Assembly: GCF_035818675.1 (NCBI RefSeq)
Contig: NZ_JAYKZZ010000004.1
Span: forward strand, 186,001 to 250,000
Direction of reading: 5' to 3'
DNA from: Parapedobacter flavus
GTDB taxonomy: Bacteria; Bacteroidota; Bacteroidia; Sphingobacteriales; Sphingobacteriaceae
DNA: 64,000 nt
Each line of letters opens with the position of its first letter. The stretch's first letter is position 1. Shown one piece after another: positions 52,538 through 61,743 of this stretch. Below the pieces are notes generated by a model that saw only the letters and a list, made by a program, of their open reading frames with translations, had not been told where the DNA came from and did no database searches. The position numbers and the translations under genes are program-made.

Positions 52538-54004
52538 CTACGCATAGTCAAACACTGCTTCTTTGCTTTCCAGTTCAGAATATCCCATCAGGTATTCATC
52601 TACCTTTCGGGCACATTCGCGGCCTTCGGAAATGGCCCAAACCACGAGCGACTGGCCTCTGCGCATATCGCCGGCCGTGAAAACCCGACCAACGGATGTT
52701 TGGTATTCGCCTTCCGTCGCTTGCACGTTGCCCCGTCCATCAAGCTCCACACCGAGCTGCTGCACTAAGCCTTCATGCTGCGGATGCAAAAAGCCCATGG
52801 CCAGCAATACCAGTTCACAGGGCAGCTCCCGTTCGGATCCTTCCACTTCGACGAATTTCACGGGCCGCCCCAACGGGTCGCGTTCCCATTCGAGGTCCAC
52901 AATACGCACGCCCTTAAGGTTTCCATTTTCGTCGGCTACAAACTCCTTGGTGCCAATACCCCATTCGCGTTCACAGCCTTCCTCGTGCGAGGAAGTGGTT
53001 TTCAGCAGCATGGGGTAGCTGGGCCACGGCATGGCCGTTGTGCGCTCCTTCGGTGGCTGGGGCATCAGCTCAAACTGGGTCACGGATTTCGCACCCTGAC
53101 GATTGGATGTTCCCACGCAATCGGAACCGGTGTCGCCACCGCCGATAACGAGGACATTTTTGCCGGTCGCTAAGATGTCTTTTTCGGTAACCGGCGAGTT
53201 GCCCACCCGCTTGTTTTGTTGTTTCAGGAACTCCATGGCGAAGTGTACGCCATTGAACGCTCTTCCGGGTATATTTAAATTACGGGGGATGGTAGATCCG
53301 CCCGCTAATACCACGGCGTCGTAGGCTTGGAGTTCAGAGACCGGTACATTGCTGCCCACCTCTGCATTACAGCGGAACAGCACCCCTTCTTCTTCCATCA
53401 ACTTCACCCGTCGGTCAATCACCCATTTGTCCAGCTTGAAATCGGGGATTCCATAGCGGAGTAAACCGCCCGGTTTATCATCGCGTTCATATACCGTTAC
53501 CTCATGTCCTGCCTTAATGAGTTGTGCGGCGGCTGCGAGACCTGCTGGGCCGCTGCCCACGACGGCTACCCGTTTCCCGGTTTTCACATGTACCGGACGT
53601 GCTTTGATGAATTCGCGCTTGAATGCAATTTCGATGATGTGTTTTTCAATTTCTTCAATGGCCACCGGCGGGCGGTTGATGCCCAATACGCAGGCCGACT
53701 CACAAGGGGCCGGGCAAATGCGCCCCGTAAATTCGGGGAAATTATTGGTCGATGTCAATATTTTGTACGCATCTTCCCACCTGCCGTCATATACCGCGTC
53801 ATTAAATTCGGGAATCACATTGCCTAATGGGCAGCCCGAATGGCAGAACGGTATTCCGCAGTTCATGCATCGCGCAGCTTGCTTGTTCAGCTCGTCATCA
53901 CTGTAAGCATGTACAAATTCTCGATATGTTTTTTTACGGTCGGCGACAGCCTCCTTCTTCGGAAGCACCCGCTCAAACTCTTTAAATCCCGTTGGTTTTC
54001 CCAT
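52538..54004 (-). CDS. gltD: glutamate synthase small subunit
   Basis: NAD(P)H-oxidising flavoprotein that feeds electrons to GltB. 488 residues. N-terminal double [4Fe-4S] region with CMNCGIPFCHSGCPLGN and CPAPCESACVLGI, then two nucleotide-binding folds: VAVVGSGPAGLAAAAQLIKA (FAD) and VLVIGGGDTGSDCVGTSNR (NADPH). Starts 14 bp after gltB in the same direction. With GltB it forms the GOGAT half of ammonium assimilation. Confidence 0.96.
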   Translation of the reverse strand: MGKPTGFKEFERVLPKKEAVADRKKTYREFVHAYSDDELNKQAARCMNCGIPFCHSGCPLGNVIPEFNDAVYDGRWEDAYKILTSTNNFPEFTGRICPAPCESACVLGINRPPVAIEEIEKHIIEIAFKREFIKARPVHVKTGKRVAVVGSGPAGLAAAAQLIKAGHEVTVYERDDKPGGLLRYGIPDFKLDKWVIDRRVKLMEEEGVLFRCNAEVGSNVPVSELQAYDAVVLAGGSTIPRNLNIPGRAFNGVHFAMEFLKQQNKRVGNSPVTEKDILATGKNVLVIGGGDTGSDCVGTSNRQGAKSVTQFELMPQPPKERTTAMPWPSYPMLLKTTSSHEEGCEREWGIGTKEFVADENGNLKGVRIVDLEWERDPLGRPVKFVEVEGSERELPCELVLLAMGFLHPQHEGLVQQLGVELDGRGNVQATEGEYQTSVGRVFTAGDMRRGQSLVVWAISEGRECARKVDEYLMGYSELESKEAVFDYA

Positions 54005-54018
54005 GTTGTCTATAACGT

Positions 54019-57000
54019 TTATGCTTCTATTAATTTGGACCGTAGCACGTTTTTGTATTCCCTCGGGAATACCTTGATGAAACAGGCCTTTTCCGTTTTC
54101 CAGTTGGTTAATATCTCCGCAGCGCGCTTGCTGCCCGTTAGGTGGATATGCCGCTTAAGCAACGCCATGATTGCGGTTTCGTCTTCGGCCTCCAGCGGGT
54201 CGAGGTCCACCATCTCGGTGTTGCAGTTTTCCCTGAATGTGCTTTCGATGTCGTAAACCCAGGCGATGCCGCCACTCATACCGGCAGCAAAGTTGCGGCC
54301 CGTGGCACCGATGATCAGCGCCCGTCCACCGGTCATGTATTCGCAACCGTGGTCGCCCACGCCCTCCACAACTGCTGTCGCTCCAGAGTTGCGTACCGCA
54401 AACCGCTCGCCGGCTTGGCCACAAACGAAGAGGTGGCCCGACGTAGCTCCGTAAAGGGCCACATTGCCGATGATGATGTGCTCATGTGCCACCCGTGGAC
54501 TGTCTTGATGGGGGTATATGGCTAGCTGGGCACCCGATAATCCTTTGCCCACGTAATCATTAGCTTCGCCTTCCAATTCAAAAGACAATCCCTTTGCAGC
54601 GAATGCACCGAAACTTTGGCCGGCCGAGCCGACGAATTTGTAATTGATGGTATTGTCGGGCAGTCCTTCACCTCCGTAAACTTTAGATACCTCGTTCGAA
54701 AGCAAGGTGCCGATGGTGCGGTCGGTATTTTTTACGTTGAATGTGCCGAATACCGGTGTCTTGCTGTCCAATGCTTTCCGTGCCTGCTTCACCAACCCCC
54801 AATCCAAAATCATATCTAAGCCGTGGTCCTGCTGTTCCGTCTGGTATAGGGTGTCGCCCGTACGGCTGTGTGCCACATGGAGGATACGTGTTAGATCGAG
54901 TTTGTTGATCTTCCAGTGCGCAATGTTTTCCCGCTTTTTAAGGAATTGCGCCCGTCCTACCATTTCGTTGATGGTGCGGAAGCCGAGTTCGGCCATTACC
55001 TCGCGCAGTTCTTCAGCGAGGAAACGGAACAGGTTGACGATGTCGTCGGGTTTCCCCGTGAACAGCTTGCGTAGCTCGGGGTCTTGTGTAGCTACGCCTA
55101 CCGGACAGGTATTCAAGTGGCATTTGCGCATCATGATACACCCGCCAGCAACCAGGGCCGCAGTGGCTACGCCCCATTCCTCGGCCCCCAGCAAGGTGGC
55201 AATGGCCAAGTCCCTTCCCGTTTTAAGTTGTCCGTCGGTTTGCAGCACCACGCGACTGCGTAGCCCGTTTCTCACCAGTGTCTGATGGCTTTCGGCAAGA
55301 CCAAGCTCCCATGGCAGCCCCGCGTGCTTGATCGAGCTGATGGGCGATGCCCCCGTGCCGCCGTCGTATCCGGCGATAAGGATAACATCGGCATGGGCCT
55401 TGGCGACCCCTGCGGCGATGGTTCCTACCCCTGCTTTCGACACCAACTTCACATTGATGCGCGCTTCCCGGTTGGCATTCTTCAGGTCGAAGATCAATTG
55501 CGCCAGGTCCTCGATCGAGTAGATATCGTGATGGGGCGGGGGAGAGATCAACCCTACACCGGGTGTAGAGTGCCTTACCTTGGCAATCCAGGCATCAACC
55601 TTATGCCCCGGCAGTTGTCCACCTTCGCCGGGCTTTGCACCCTGGGCCATCTTGATTTGCAGTTCGTCGGCCTGCGTAAGGTAGTTTGAGGTCACGCCAA
55701 ACCGGCCCGACGCCACCTGCTTGATGGCCGACCGCATGGAATCGCCGTTCGGTAGCGGTGTATAGCGCATCTCATCTTCGCCGCCTTCGCCCGTATTGCT
55801 TTTACCGCCAATACGGTTCATGGCGATGGCCAGCGTGCTATGTGCTTCGTGCGATATCGAACCGAAGGACATCGCACCCGTAGCAAAGCGCTTCATGATG
55901 TTTTCTGCAGGTTCTACTTCATCAATGCTGATGGACGATCGGTGCTTTGCGAAATCGAGCAGACCGCGTAGTGTGTACCGTCGTTCTTCCTGATTGTTGA
56001 TGTGGGCTGCATACTTCCTGTATGTTTCATAGTCGCCCGTACGGCAGGCCTGCTGCAAGAGGTGTACCGTCTGTGGATTAAATAAGTGGGCTTCGCCACG
56101 CCTTTTCCACTGGTATATACCACCGTCGGGCAACAGCTCTTTGGCGTTGCGCGTACTGGTGAAACCACGGCGGTGTTTGCTTAGTATCTCCCGTGCGATA
56201 TCATCAAGGTCCAATCCGCCAATACGTGATACAGCACCGCAGAAATACTGGTCTACCACCTCCGTATTGATACCCAATACCTCGAATATCTGTGCGCCGT
56301 GGTACGACTGGAGTGTGGAAATGCCCATTTTAGAAAAGATTTTGAGCAGTCCGCCACATACGGCCTTTACGTAATTTTTGGCCAGCTGGGGCCAGGTCAG
56401 TGTGGTATCCAGTAATTTTTGCTCTTTTAAGGTGCGCACGGTCGCTAAGGCCATATAAGGGTTTATCGCGGTGGCACCGAATGCCAAGAGGCAAGCGAAA
56501 TGATGCACCTCCCACACGTCGCCGCCTTCAACCACCAAACCCACCGCGCCGCGATGGCCCGTTTTGATCAAATGGTGGTGTACCGCAGAAACCGCCAACA
56601 GGGAGGGGATTGCGGCATGTTGCGAATCGATGGCCCGATCTGACAAGATAATCACCTCAAACCCATCACGTACGGCATCTTCGGCGTACCGGCATAAGCG
56701 GTCTAGCCCATCTTTCAACGCATCCGGATTACCGCTCGCATTGAAATAGCATTGCAAGGTCTTCGCCTGGAAGACACCGGTATCGATGCTGCGTAGTTTT
56801 TCGAGCTCCCGGCTGGTTATAATGGGGTGTTCCAACGCTACACAGTGACAGTGCATCTTGTCCTCATCCAGGATATTCCCTGCATTGCCGATGAAGGTGG
56901 CCAGACTCATTACCAGCCGTTCCCGTATGGGGTCGATGGGTGGGTTGGTCACTTGCGCAAAAAACTGCTTGAAGTAGCTTGCTAAGTGTTGCGGGTGATT

Positions 57001-58533
57001 GGAGAGTACGGCTAGCGGAACATCGGTTCCCATAGAACCAATTGGTTCCTTGCCATCTAAGGCCATTGGCGTGATGATGTGTTCCACATCTTCGCGTGAA
57101 TAGCCGAATATCTGCTGGAACTTGAATACCGATTCTTTGGATAGGTAGGTGAAGGTAACCCGTGGTTCGGCAAGTTCGTCCATCCGGATCTTGTACTGGT
57201 GCAACCAGTCGGCGTAGGGTTGGCGTGCGGAGAGCTCCCCTTTTACCTGATCGTCCGAAAGGATTTCGCCTTTCTCCATGTCAATCAGGAAAATTTTACC
57301 GGGTTGTTGTCGGCCTTTTTTGATAATGGTACTTTCATCGACGGGGAGTGCACCGGCTTCTGAGGCAACGATTACCCTGTCGTCGGAAGTCACGGCAAAG
57401 CGTAATGGCCGCAATCCGTTGCGATCGAGCATGGCGCCAATGGTGGTGCCATCGGTAAAACACAGGGCAGCCGGACCATCCCACGGCTCCATCAATGTAG
57501 CGTGATATTCGTAGAATGCCTTTTTAAGTGGATCCATCTGTGTATTTCCATCCCACGCTTCGGGCACCATCATTAACATCGTGTGGGCCACACTGCGGCC
57601 GCTGTGCAACAGCAACTCGGCCACGTTGTCTAAACAGGCCGAGTCCGATTGGTGGCCGTCTACAACGGGGAGCAGGATTTGCAACTCTTCCTCCGTGAAA
57701 TAAGGGGAAGACAATGAACGGAGCCCGGCATAAAACCAGTTAAGATTCCCGGTGAGGGTATTGATTTCTCCGTTATGGGCCAGCATCCGGAAAGGCTGCG
57801 CCAATTGCCACGAAGGAAAAGTGTTTGTTGAAAACCGCGAATGCACCAACCCAAATGCTGAGGTCACGCGTTCATCCGAGAGATCCGGAAAGTATGTTCC
57901 AACCTGATAGGTCGTCAGCTGACCCTTGTAAACAATCACCTTGCAGGAGAGCGAAGCAATATAGAGATCTTCACCAGCACCTTCTGCGTCTTGTGCCTTT
58001 TGGGTAATCAGCCGGCGGAGCACGAAAAGCTTCCGCTCAAAATCTGCCGTTGTGCCAACCCCTTCGGGGCGAGCTACAAAGAATTGAACGATTTCAGGCT
58101 CCACACTTAACGCCGTGCTGCCGATACCCTCCGGGTTTACTGGTACCGTTCGGAAACCGAGGAACGCCATGCCGCGATCTTCCGTCGCTTGCTGGATGAG
58201 TTGCCGGCACAACGCATTTGCCGCCGCATCTTTTGGCAGGAATGTCATTCCAGTACCGTAATAACCCGGTTCACTTAGCTGGATGCCCAGCGATATGCAT
58301 TCTTCCCATAGAAACTCATGGGGCAGTTGTAGCATGATGCCCGCACCGTCTCCGCTCTCCGGATCGCATCCGCAAGCGCCCCTATGCTCCATGTTTTCCA
58401 ACATGGTCAATGCATCCCGCACCTGCGTGTGTGTTTTGTTGCCTTTGATGTTGGCGACAAAACCTACTCCGCACGCATCCCGCTCAAAATCAGACTGGTA
58501 AAGCCCCTCCGGTTGTGTTAATATATCCGTCAT
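54019..58533 (-). CDS. gltB: glutamate synthase large subunit
   Basis: Converts glutamine plus 2-oxoglutarate to two glutamates. 1504 residues, near the E. coli length (1486 mature). The N-terminal class II amidotransferase nucleophile is Cys21 (FERDACGVGF), so a 20-residue propeptide is removed. Then the central domain, the FMN/2-oxoglutarate barrel with ISPPPHHDIYSIEDLAQLI, a [3Fe-4S] motif CIMMRKCHLNTCPVGVATQ, and the C-terminal beta-helix rich in Gly. First gene of gltBD. Confidence 0.97.
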   Translation of the reverse strand: MTDILTQPEGLYQSDFERDACGVGFVANIKGNKTHTQVRDALTMLENMEHRGACGCDPESGDGAGIMLQLPHEFLWEECISLGIQLSEPGYYGTGMTFLPKDAAANALCRQLIQQATEDRGMAFLGFRTVPVNPEGIGSTALSVEPEIVQFFVARPEGVGTTADFERKLFVLRRLITQKAQDAEGAGEDLYIASLSCKVIVYKGQLTTYQVGTYFPDLSDERVTSAFGLVHSRFSTNTFPSWQLAQPFRMLAHNGEINTLTGNLNWFYAGLRSLSSPYFTEEELQILLPVVDGHQSDSACLDNVAELLLHSGRSVAHTMLMMVPEAWDGNTQMDPLKKAFYEYHATLMEPWDGPAALCFTDGTTIGAMLDRNGLRPLRFAVTSDDRVIVASEAGALPVDESTIIKKGRQQPGKIFLIDMEKGEILSDDQVKGELSARQPYADWLHQYKIRMDELAEPRVTFTYLSKESVFKFQQIFGYSREDVEHIITPMALDGKEPIGSMGTDVPLAVLSNHPQHLASYFKQFFAQVTNPPIDPIRERLVMSLATFIGNAGNILDEDKMHCHCVALEHPIITSRELEKLRSIDTGVFQAKTLQCYFNASGNPDALKDGLDRLCRYAEDAVRDGFEVIILSDRAIDSQHAAIPSLLAVSAVHHHLIKTGHRGAVGLVVEGGDVWEVHHFACLLAFGATAINPYMALATVRTLKEQKLLDTTLTWPQLAKNYVKAVCGGLLKIFSKMGISTLQSYHGAQIFEVLGINTEVVDQYFCGAVSRIGGLDLDDIAREILSKHRRGFTSTRNAKELLPDGGIYQWKRRGEAHLFNPQTVHLLQQACRTGDYETYRKYAAHINNQEERRYTLRGLLDFAKHRSSISIDEVEPAENIMKRFATGAMSFGSISHEAHSTLAIAMNRIGGKSNTGEGGEDEMRYTPLPNGDSMRSAIKQVASGRFGVTSNYLTQADELQIKMAQGAKPGEGGQLPGHKVDAWIAKVRHSTPGVGLISPPPHHDIYSIEDLAQLIFDLKNANREARINVKLVSKAGVGTIAAGVAKAHADVILIAGYDGGTGASPISSIKHAGLPWELGLAESHQTLVRNGLRSRVVLQTDGQLKTGRDLAIATLLGAEEWGVATAALVAGGCIMMRKCHLNTCPVGVATQDPELRKLFTGKPDDIVNLFRFLAEELREVMAELGFRTINEMVGRAQFLKKRENIAHWKINKLDLTRILHVAHSRTGDTLYQTEQQDHGLDMILDWGLVKQARKALDSKTPVFGTFNVKNTDRTIGTLLSNEVSKVYGGEGLPDNTINYKFVGSAGQSFGAFAAKGLSFELEGEANDYVGKGLSGAQLAIYPHQDSPRVAHEHIIIGNVALYGATSGHLFVCGQAGERFAVRNSGATAVVEGVGDHGCEYMTGGRALIIGATGRNFAAGMSGGIAWVYDIESTFRENCNTEMVDLDPLEAEDETAIMALLKRHIHLTGSKRAAEILTNWKTEKACFIKVFPREYKNVLRSKLIEA

Positions 58534-58884
58534 CCTATTTAGTTAGCTGTATTTAATTTGCTAAATTAGTAATTATTTCGGAAAATATTAGTTTTTTTTT
58601 AATTTTTTATCATTTATATTAGTAATTAGCTATTAAATAATGCTTTTATTGATAAAATGATAATATTACGTAGGGTGTGGGTGTGGGGGTCGCAACGATC
58701 GGGGCATTTTATTGGATGGTGTTTGTATGGCCGCGGAGAGATCGATAAACTGCTTTGCAATCATGAGCACCGAAGAAAGCCAGGCGTGGCGAATAATTGT
58801 TTTTTCGAACAAACTTAGCGTAGCGATCTCATTGATGCCTTAAAAGAACAATTAAAATATCAATAATTTATCTAAGTTTGCCGC
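58534..58884. other. 351-bp intergenic region upstream of gltB
   Basis: The first ~130 bp are very A/T-rich (58550-58670) and probably hold the gltB promoter; TAATTTAG-like sequence occurs but no exact box was found. The remainder is of average composition with no gene I can support, ending in the S4-gene promoter. Confidence 0.5.
58873..58880 (+). promoter_or_regulatory. -7 promoter box TAAGTTTG for the S4-domain gene
   Basis: Exact TAnnTTTG ending 4 nt before the ATG. The calibrated transcription start is the first base of the start codon. Confidence 0.6.
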
Positions 58885-59094
58885 ATGGATACCTATCAAA
58901 TCACCGGGGGATATATTCAGTTGATACAGTTGCTCAAGGCACTCAATTGGGTAGAGCATGGCGGAGAGGCGCAGGCGGTGGTCTCAGCGGGGTTGGTCCG
59001 TTGGAACGGTCAGGTGGACTACAGGAAGCGACTGAAGATCAAACCCGGCGATACCGTGGAATTTAATGGAAAACAGGTGCTCATTATCGAATAA
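58885..59094 (+). CDS. S4-domain RNA-binding protein (YbcJ/YaaA-like)
   Basis: 69 residues, consisting only of an S4 fold: IQLIQLLKALNWVEHGGEA, then VSAGLVRWNGQVDYRKRLKI and the closing KPGDTVEFNGKQVLII. Small stand-alone S4 proteins bind structured RNA, probably on ribosomal particles; the target is unknown. The mRNA appears to be leaderless. The next gene starts 3 bp after the stop, giving a likely S4-lipoprotein-aroB operon. Confidence 0.88.
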   Translation: MDTYQITGGYIQLIQLLKALNWVEHGGEAQAVVSAGLVRWNGQVDYRKRLKIKPGDTVEFNGKQVLIIE

Positions 59095-59097
59095 ATC

Positions 59098-59520
59098 ATG
59101 AAAGCCATCGTTCTCATTACATTAGTTGCCTTCTTTTGTGCTTGCCAGGGGAATGGCAACGGCGCAAAACCGTATGTTCTAGTGGTTCCCATAGCGGCAT
59201 ACGTATCTAAAGGAGCCGATGAAATCGTCGAAAAAATCGAATCCGATACCGTTGAGGTGCCAACGGCACTAGCGGCATATTCCAAAGGTATTCAGAAATA
59301 CGCCGCGGTATTGATGCATGTGGAACAGTTTCCCGACTCGATAAAAGAGGTAAAAGCCTTAAGTATTTTGGATGATCAAGGTAACGACATTGTTCCTTCG
59401 GTTCCGCAACACCAGCGAGACAGCGTCATCATGCATTTTATCCAATTTGCGCGGCGTTCGAACATCCCCTATTATGATCGGGTGAAGGATTTTGAGTTGA
59501 AATTGATGAAAGCAAGATAA
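59098..59520 (+). CDS. small lipoprotein of unknown function
   Basis: 140 residues. Short N-terminal signal ending in VAFFCACQG, where a lipobox Cys is plausible, then a soluble alpha/beta region with no recognised motif; it carries VEQFPDSIKEVKALSILDDQ and an aromatic/basic end. No membrane segments beyond the signal. Placed between the S4 gene and aroB with gaps of 3 and 8 bp, so it is co-transcribed, but nothing links its function to theirs. Confidence 0.65.
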   Translation: MKAIVLITLVAFFCACQGNGNGAKPYVLVVPIAAYVSKGADEIVEKIESDTVEVPTALAAYSKGIQKYAAVLMHVEQFPDSIKEVKALSILDDQGNDIVPSVPQHQRDSVIMHFIQFARRSNIPYYDRVKDFELKLMKAR

Positions 59521-59528
59521 TAACATAG

Positions 59529-60596
59529 ATGAGCAACAGCATAGCAAGCAACGGTTACGAGGTGTTTTTTGATAACACCTTAGTCGCTTTGGATAACTTT
59601 CTTCAAACACACCATTATTCCAACGTATTCATACTCACCGATAGGAATACCAGCACACATTGCCTGCCGGTGCTCCAAGCAGCGGTGCCACGGCTAGCGG
59701 GATACGATATCATCGAGGTAGACCCCGGCGAAGAAAATAAAAACATCGATTTCTGTGTGGGCATCTGGAAGATGATGCTCGATTTCGGGGCCGATAGGCA
59801 AAGCCTGTTGATCAATCTCGGCGGGGGTGTGGTTACCGATATGGGGGGCTTTGCTGCCTCCACGTTCAAACGTGGGATTGATTTTGTGCAGGTTCCTACC
59901 ACGCTGCTATCGCAGGTGGATGCGTCCGTTGGCGGCAAAACCGGAATAGATATGGACCACGTGAAAAACATTATCGGTACATTCACCCAGCCTAAGGCCG
60001 TATTTATAGCAACCAAATTTCTGGAAACGTTGGCTCCTCGCCAGCTGGTCTCGGGCTTTGCCGAAATGATTAAACACGGCCTTATTGCAGACAGGGATTT
60101 TTACGAAGGGGTGAAAAGGAAAGATGCGGCGACAATGAGCTTGGCGGATATCCAACATTCGGTGGCCATCAAAAATAACGTGGTCACCCAAGACCCCCAC
60201 GAAAAAGGCCTGCGAAAAATATTGAATTTCGGACACACCATCGGCCATGCCATCGAAGGCTATTCACTAGCGCACGACCGTGATCCGCTACTGCATGGCG
60301 AAGCGATTGCCGTGGGCATGATCTGCGAAGCCTACCTTGCCCACCGTCTGAACGGGCTGGGGCAGGAGGCCCTCACCGACATCATCCATACGTTCCGTCA
60401 GCATTTTCCCGACTATCGGTACGAAAAGAAAATTTACGGGCAGTTGATCGCCTTGATGAAAAATGATAAGAAGAATGCCGGCGACCGCATCGGCTTCGCG
60501 CTGCTCAGCGACATCGGCACATGCGACATCGACGTGTTCGTGGGAGAGGAGGCAATCTTAGAAAGCCTCGATTTTTATAAAGGGCTGGTCGGATAA
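59529..60596 (+). CDS. aroB: 3-dehydroquinate synthase
   Basis: Second step of the shikimate pathway, NAD- and Zn/Co-dependent. 355 residues (E. coli 362). NAD-binding glycine motif INLGGGVVTDMGGFAAS, the substrate loop QVPTTLLSQVDASVGGKTGI, and metal ligands in SGFAEMIKHGLI and NFGHTIGHAIEG, with the later His in LLHGEAIAVGM. Complete. Third gene of the short operon that starts at 58885. Confidence 0.96.
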   Translation: MSNSIASNGYEVFFDNTLVALDNFLQTHHYSNVFILTDRNTSTHCLPVLQAAVPRLAGYDIIEVDPGEENKNIDFCVGIWKMMLDFGADRQSLLINLGGGVVTDMGGFAASTFKRGIDFVQVPTTLLSQVDASVGGKTGIDMDHVKNIIGTFTQPKAVFIATKFLETLAPRQLVSGFAEMIKHGLIADRDFYEGVKRKDAATMSLADIQHSVAIKNNVVTQDPHEKGLRKILNFGHTIGHAIEGYSLAHDRDPLLHGEAIAVGMICEAYLAHRLNGLGQEALTDIIHTFRQHFPDYRYEKKIYGQLIALMKNDKKNAGDRIGFALLSDIGTCDIDVFVGEEAILESLDFYKGLVG

Positions 60597-60615
60597 CCGT
60601 TAGGTGGTGCCTATA

Positions 60616-61740
60616 TTAAGGTTGTGGTATTCCTTCCACAAATTCAGTTATTAACTTGGCTGTACGTTCGGATGCTCCCGGTTTACCCATTTTCTGTATC
60701 AGTAGGTCGTAGTTTTCCAAGATGTTATCCCGGTATTCTTTATTGTTGATGAGGAGGTCCAGTTCGTCGGCAATGCGATCGGCGGTGCAGTCCTTCTGGA
60801 TGAGTTCGCGTACGGCCAGCATATCTGTGATCAGGTTGACAAGTGAAATGAACCGGACGTTGATCACCATCCGGGCAATTAAAATGGAGACGGGGTTAGC
60901 TTTATACACCACCACCTGCGGCACCCGTAGTAGTGCGGTCTCTAGGGTGGCCGTTCCGCTGGTCACTACTGCAGCCTCGGCATGTTTAAGTAAGTCGTAT
61001 GTAGCATCGAAAACGACAGGTAACGCCAATCCGGCCATGTATTGCTCGTAAAATTCCCGGCTGAAGTTAGGCGCTCCCGCAACCACACAATGGTGGCCGG
61101 GGAATTGCCGTGATACGTTGGCCATGACGGGTAGTATCCGGCTGATCTCCATTGCGCGGCTGCCCGGAAGCAGTGCTATGATGGGTTTACCCGTAAGCTG
61201 GTGTGTTTCGGTGAAGTGGGGGTCAGCGGTGTGATCCGCTATCGCATCGAGGAGGGGATTCCCTACGTAGTCCACTTCCATGTCCCATTTTCGGTAGAAA
61301 TCCACCTCAAAAGGAAGGATACAGAACAGCTTATCGACGACACGCTTGATCTTCAATACCCGTCGTTGGTTCCACGCCCATACTTTCGGCGAGATGTAGT
61401 AGCATACCGGGATGCCCGCTTTTTTTGCAAACTCGGCAATTTTGAGATTGAATCCCGGAAAGTCAATCAATACAAGCGTGTCCGGTTGGTGGGCGGTTAT
61501 ATCCGCCTTCACCGTGCGCAGGTTGCGGGCGATGGACCGGATGTTGGATAGGACTTCAACGAAACCCATGAACGCCATTTGCGACGTATGGATAATGGCC
61601 TGTTCGCCCGATGCCTGCTGCATGCGATCCCCGCCAACGATGCGGAACTGGGCATCAGCGTCAGCATCTTTCAACGCATGGATTAAATTAGCGCCATGTA
61701 GGTCGCCCGACGTCTCTCCGGCTATGATATAATATCTCAT
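60616..61740 (-). CDS. lpxB: lipid-A-disaccharide synthase
   Basis: Joins UDP-diacylglucosamine and lipid X to form the lipid A disaccharide, a peripheral inner-membrane enzyme. 374 residues, family length. N-terminal signature IIAGETSGDLHGANLIHAL, then YYISPKVWAWNQRRVLKIKR and the nucleotide-binding IALLPGSRAMEISRILPVMA, with VTSGTATLETALLRVPQVV near the end. Starts 3 bp after the porin stop, so probably co-transcribed. Confidence 0.96.
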   Translation of the reverse strand: MRYYIIAGETSGDLHGANLIHALKDADADAQFRIVGGDRMQQASGEQAIIHTSQMAFMGFVEVLSNIRSIARNLRTVKADITAHQPDTLVLIDFPGFNLKIAEFAKKAGIPVCYYISPKVWAWNQRRVLKIKRVVDKLFCILPFEVDFYRKWDMEVDYVGNPLLDAIADHTADPHFTETHQLTGKPIIALLPGSRAMEISRILPVMANVSRQFPGHHCVVAGAPNFSREFYEQYMAGLALPVVFDATYDLLKHAEAAVVTSGTATLETALLRVPQVVVYKANPVSILIARMVINVRFISLVNLITDMLAVRELIQKDCTADRIADELDLLINNKEYRDNILENYDLLIQKMGKPGASERTAKLITEFVEGIPQP

Positions 61741-61743
61741 TTT

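Noticed and set aside
58764..58844. 26-codon ORF (MSTEESQAW...) upstream of the S4 gene
   Set aside because: No ribosome site, promoter box or similarity; too short to support.
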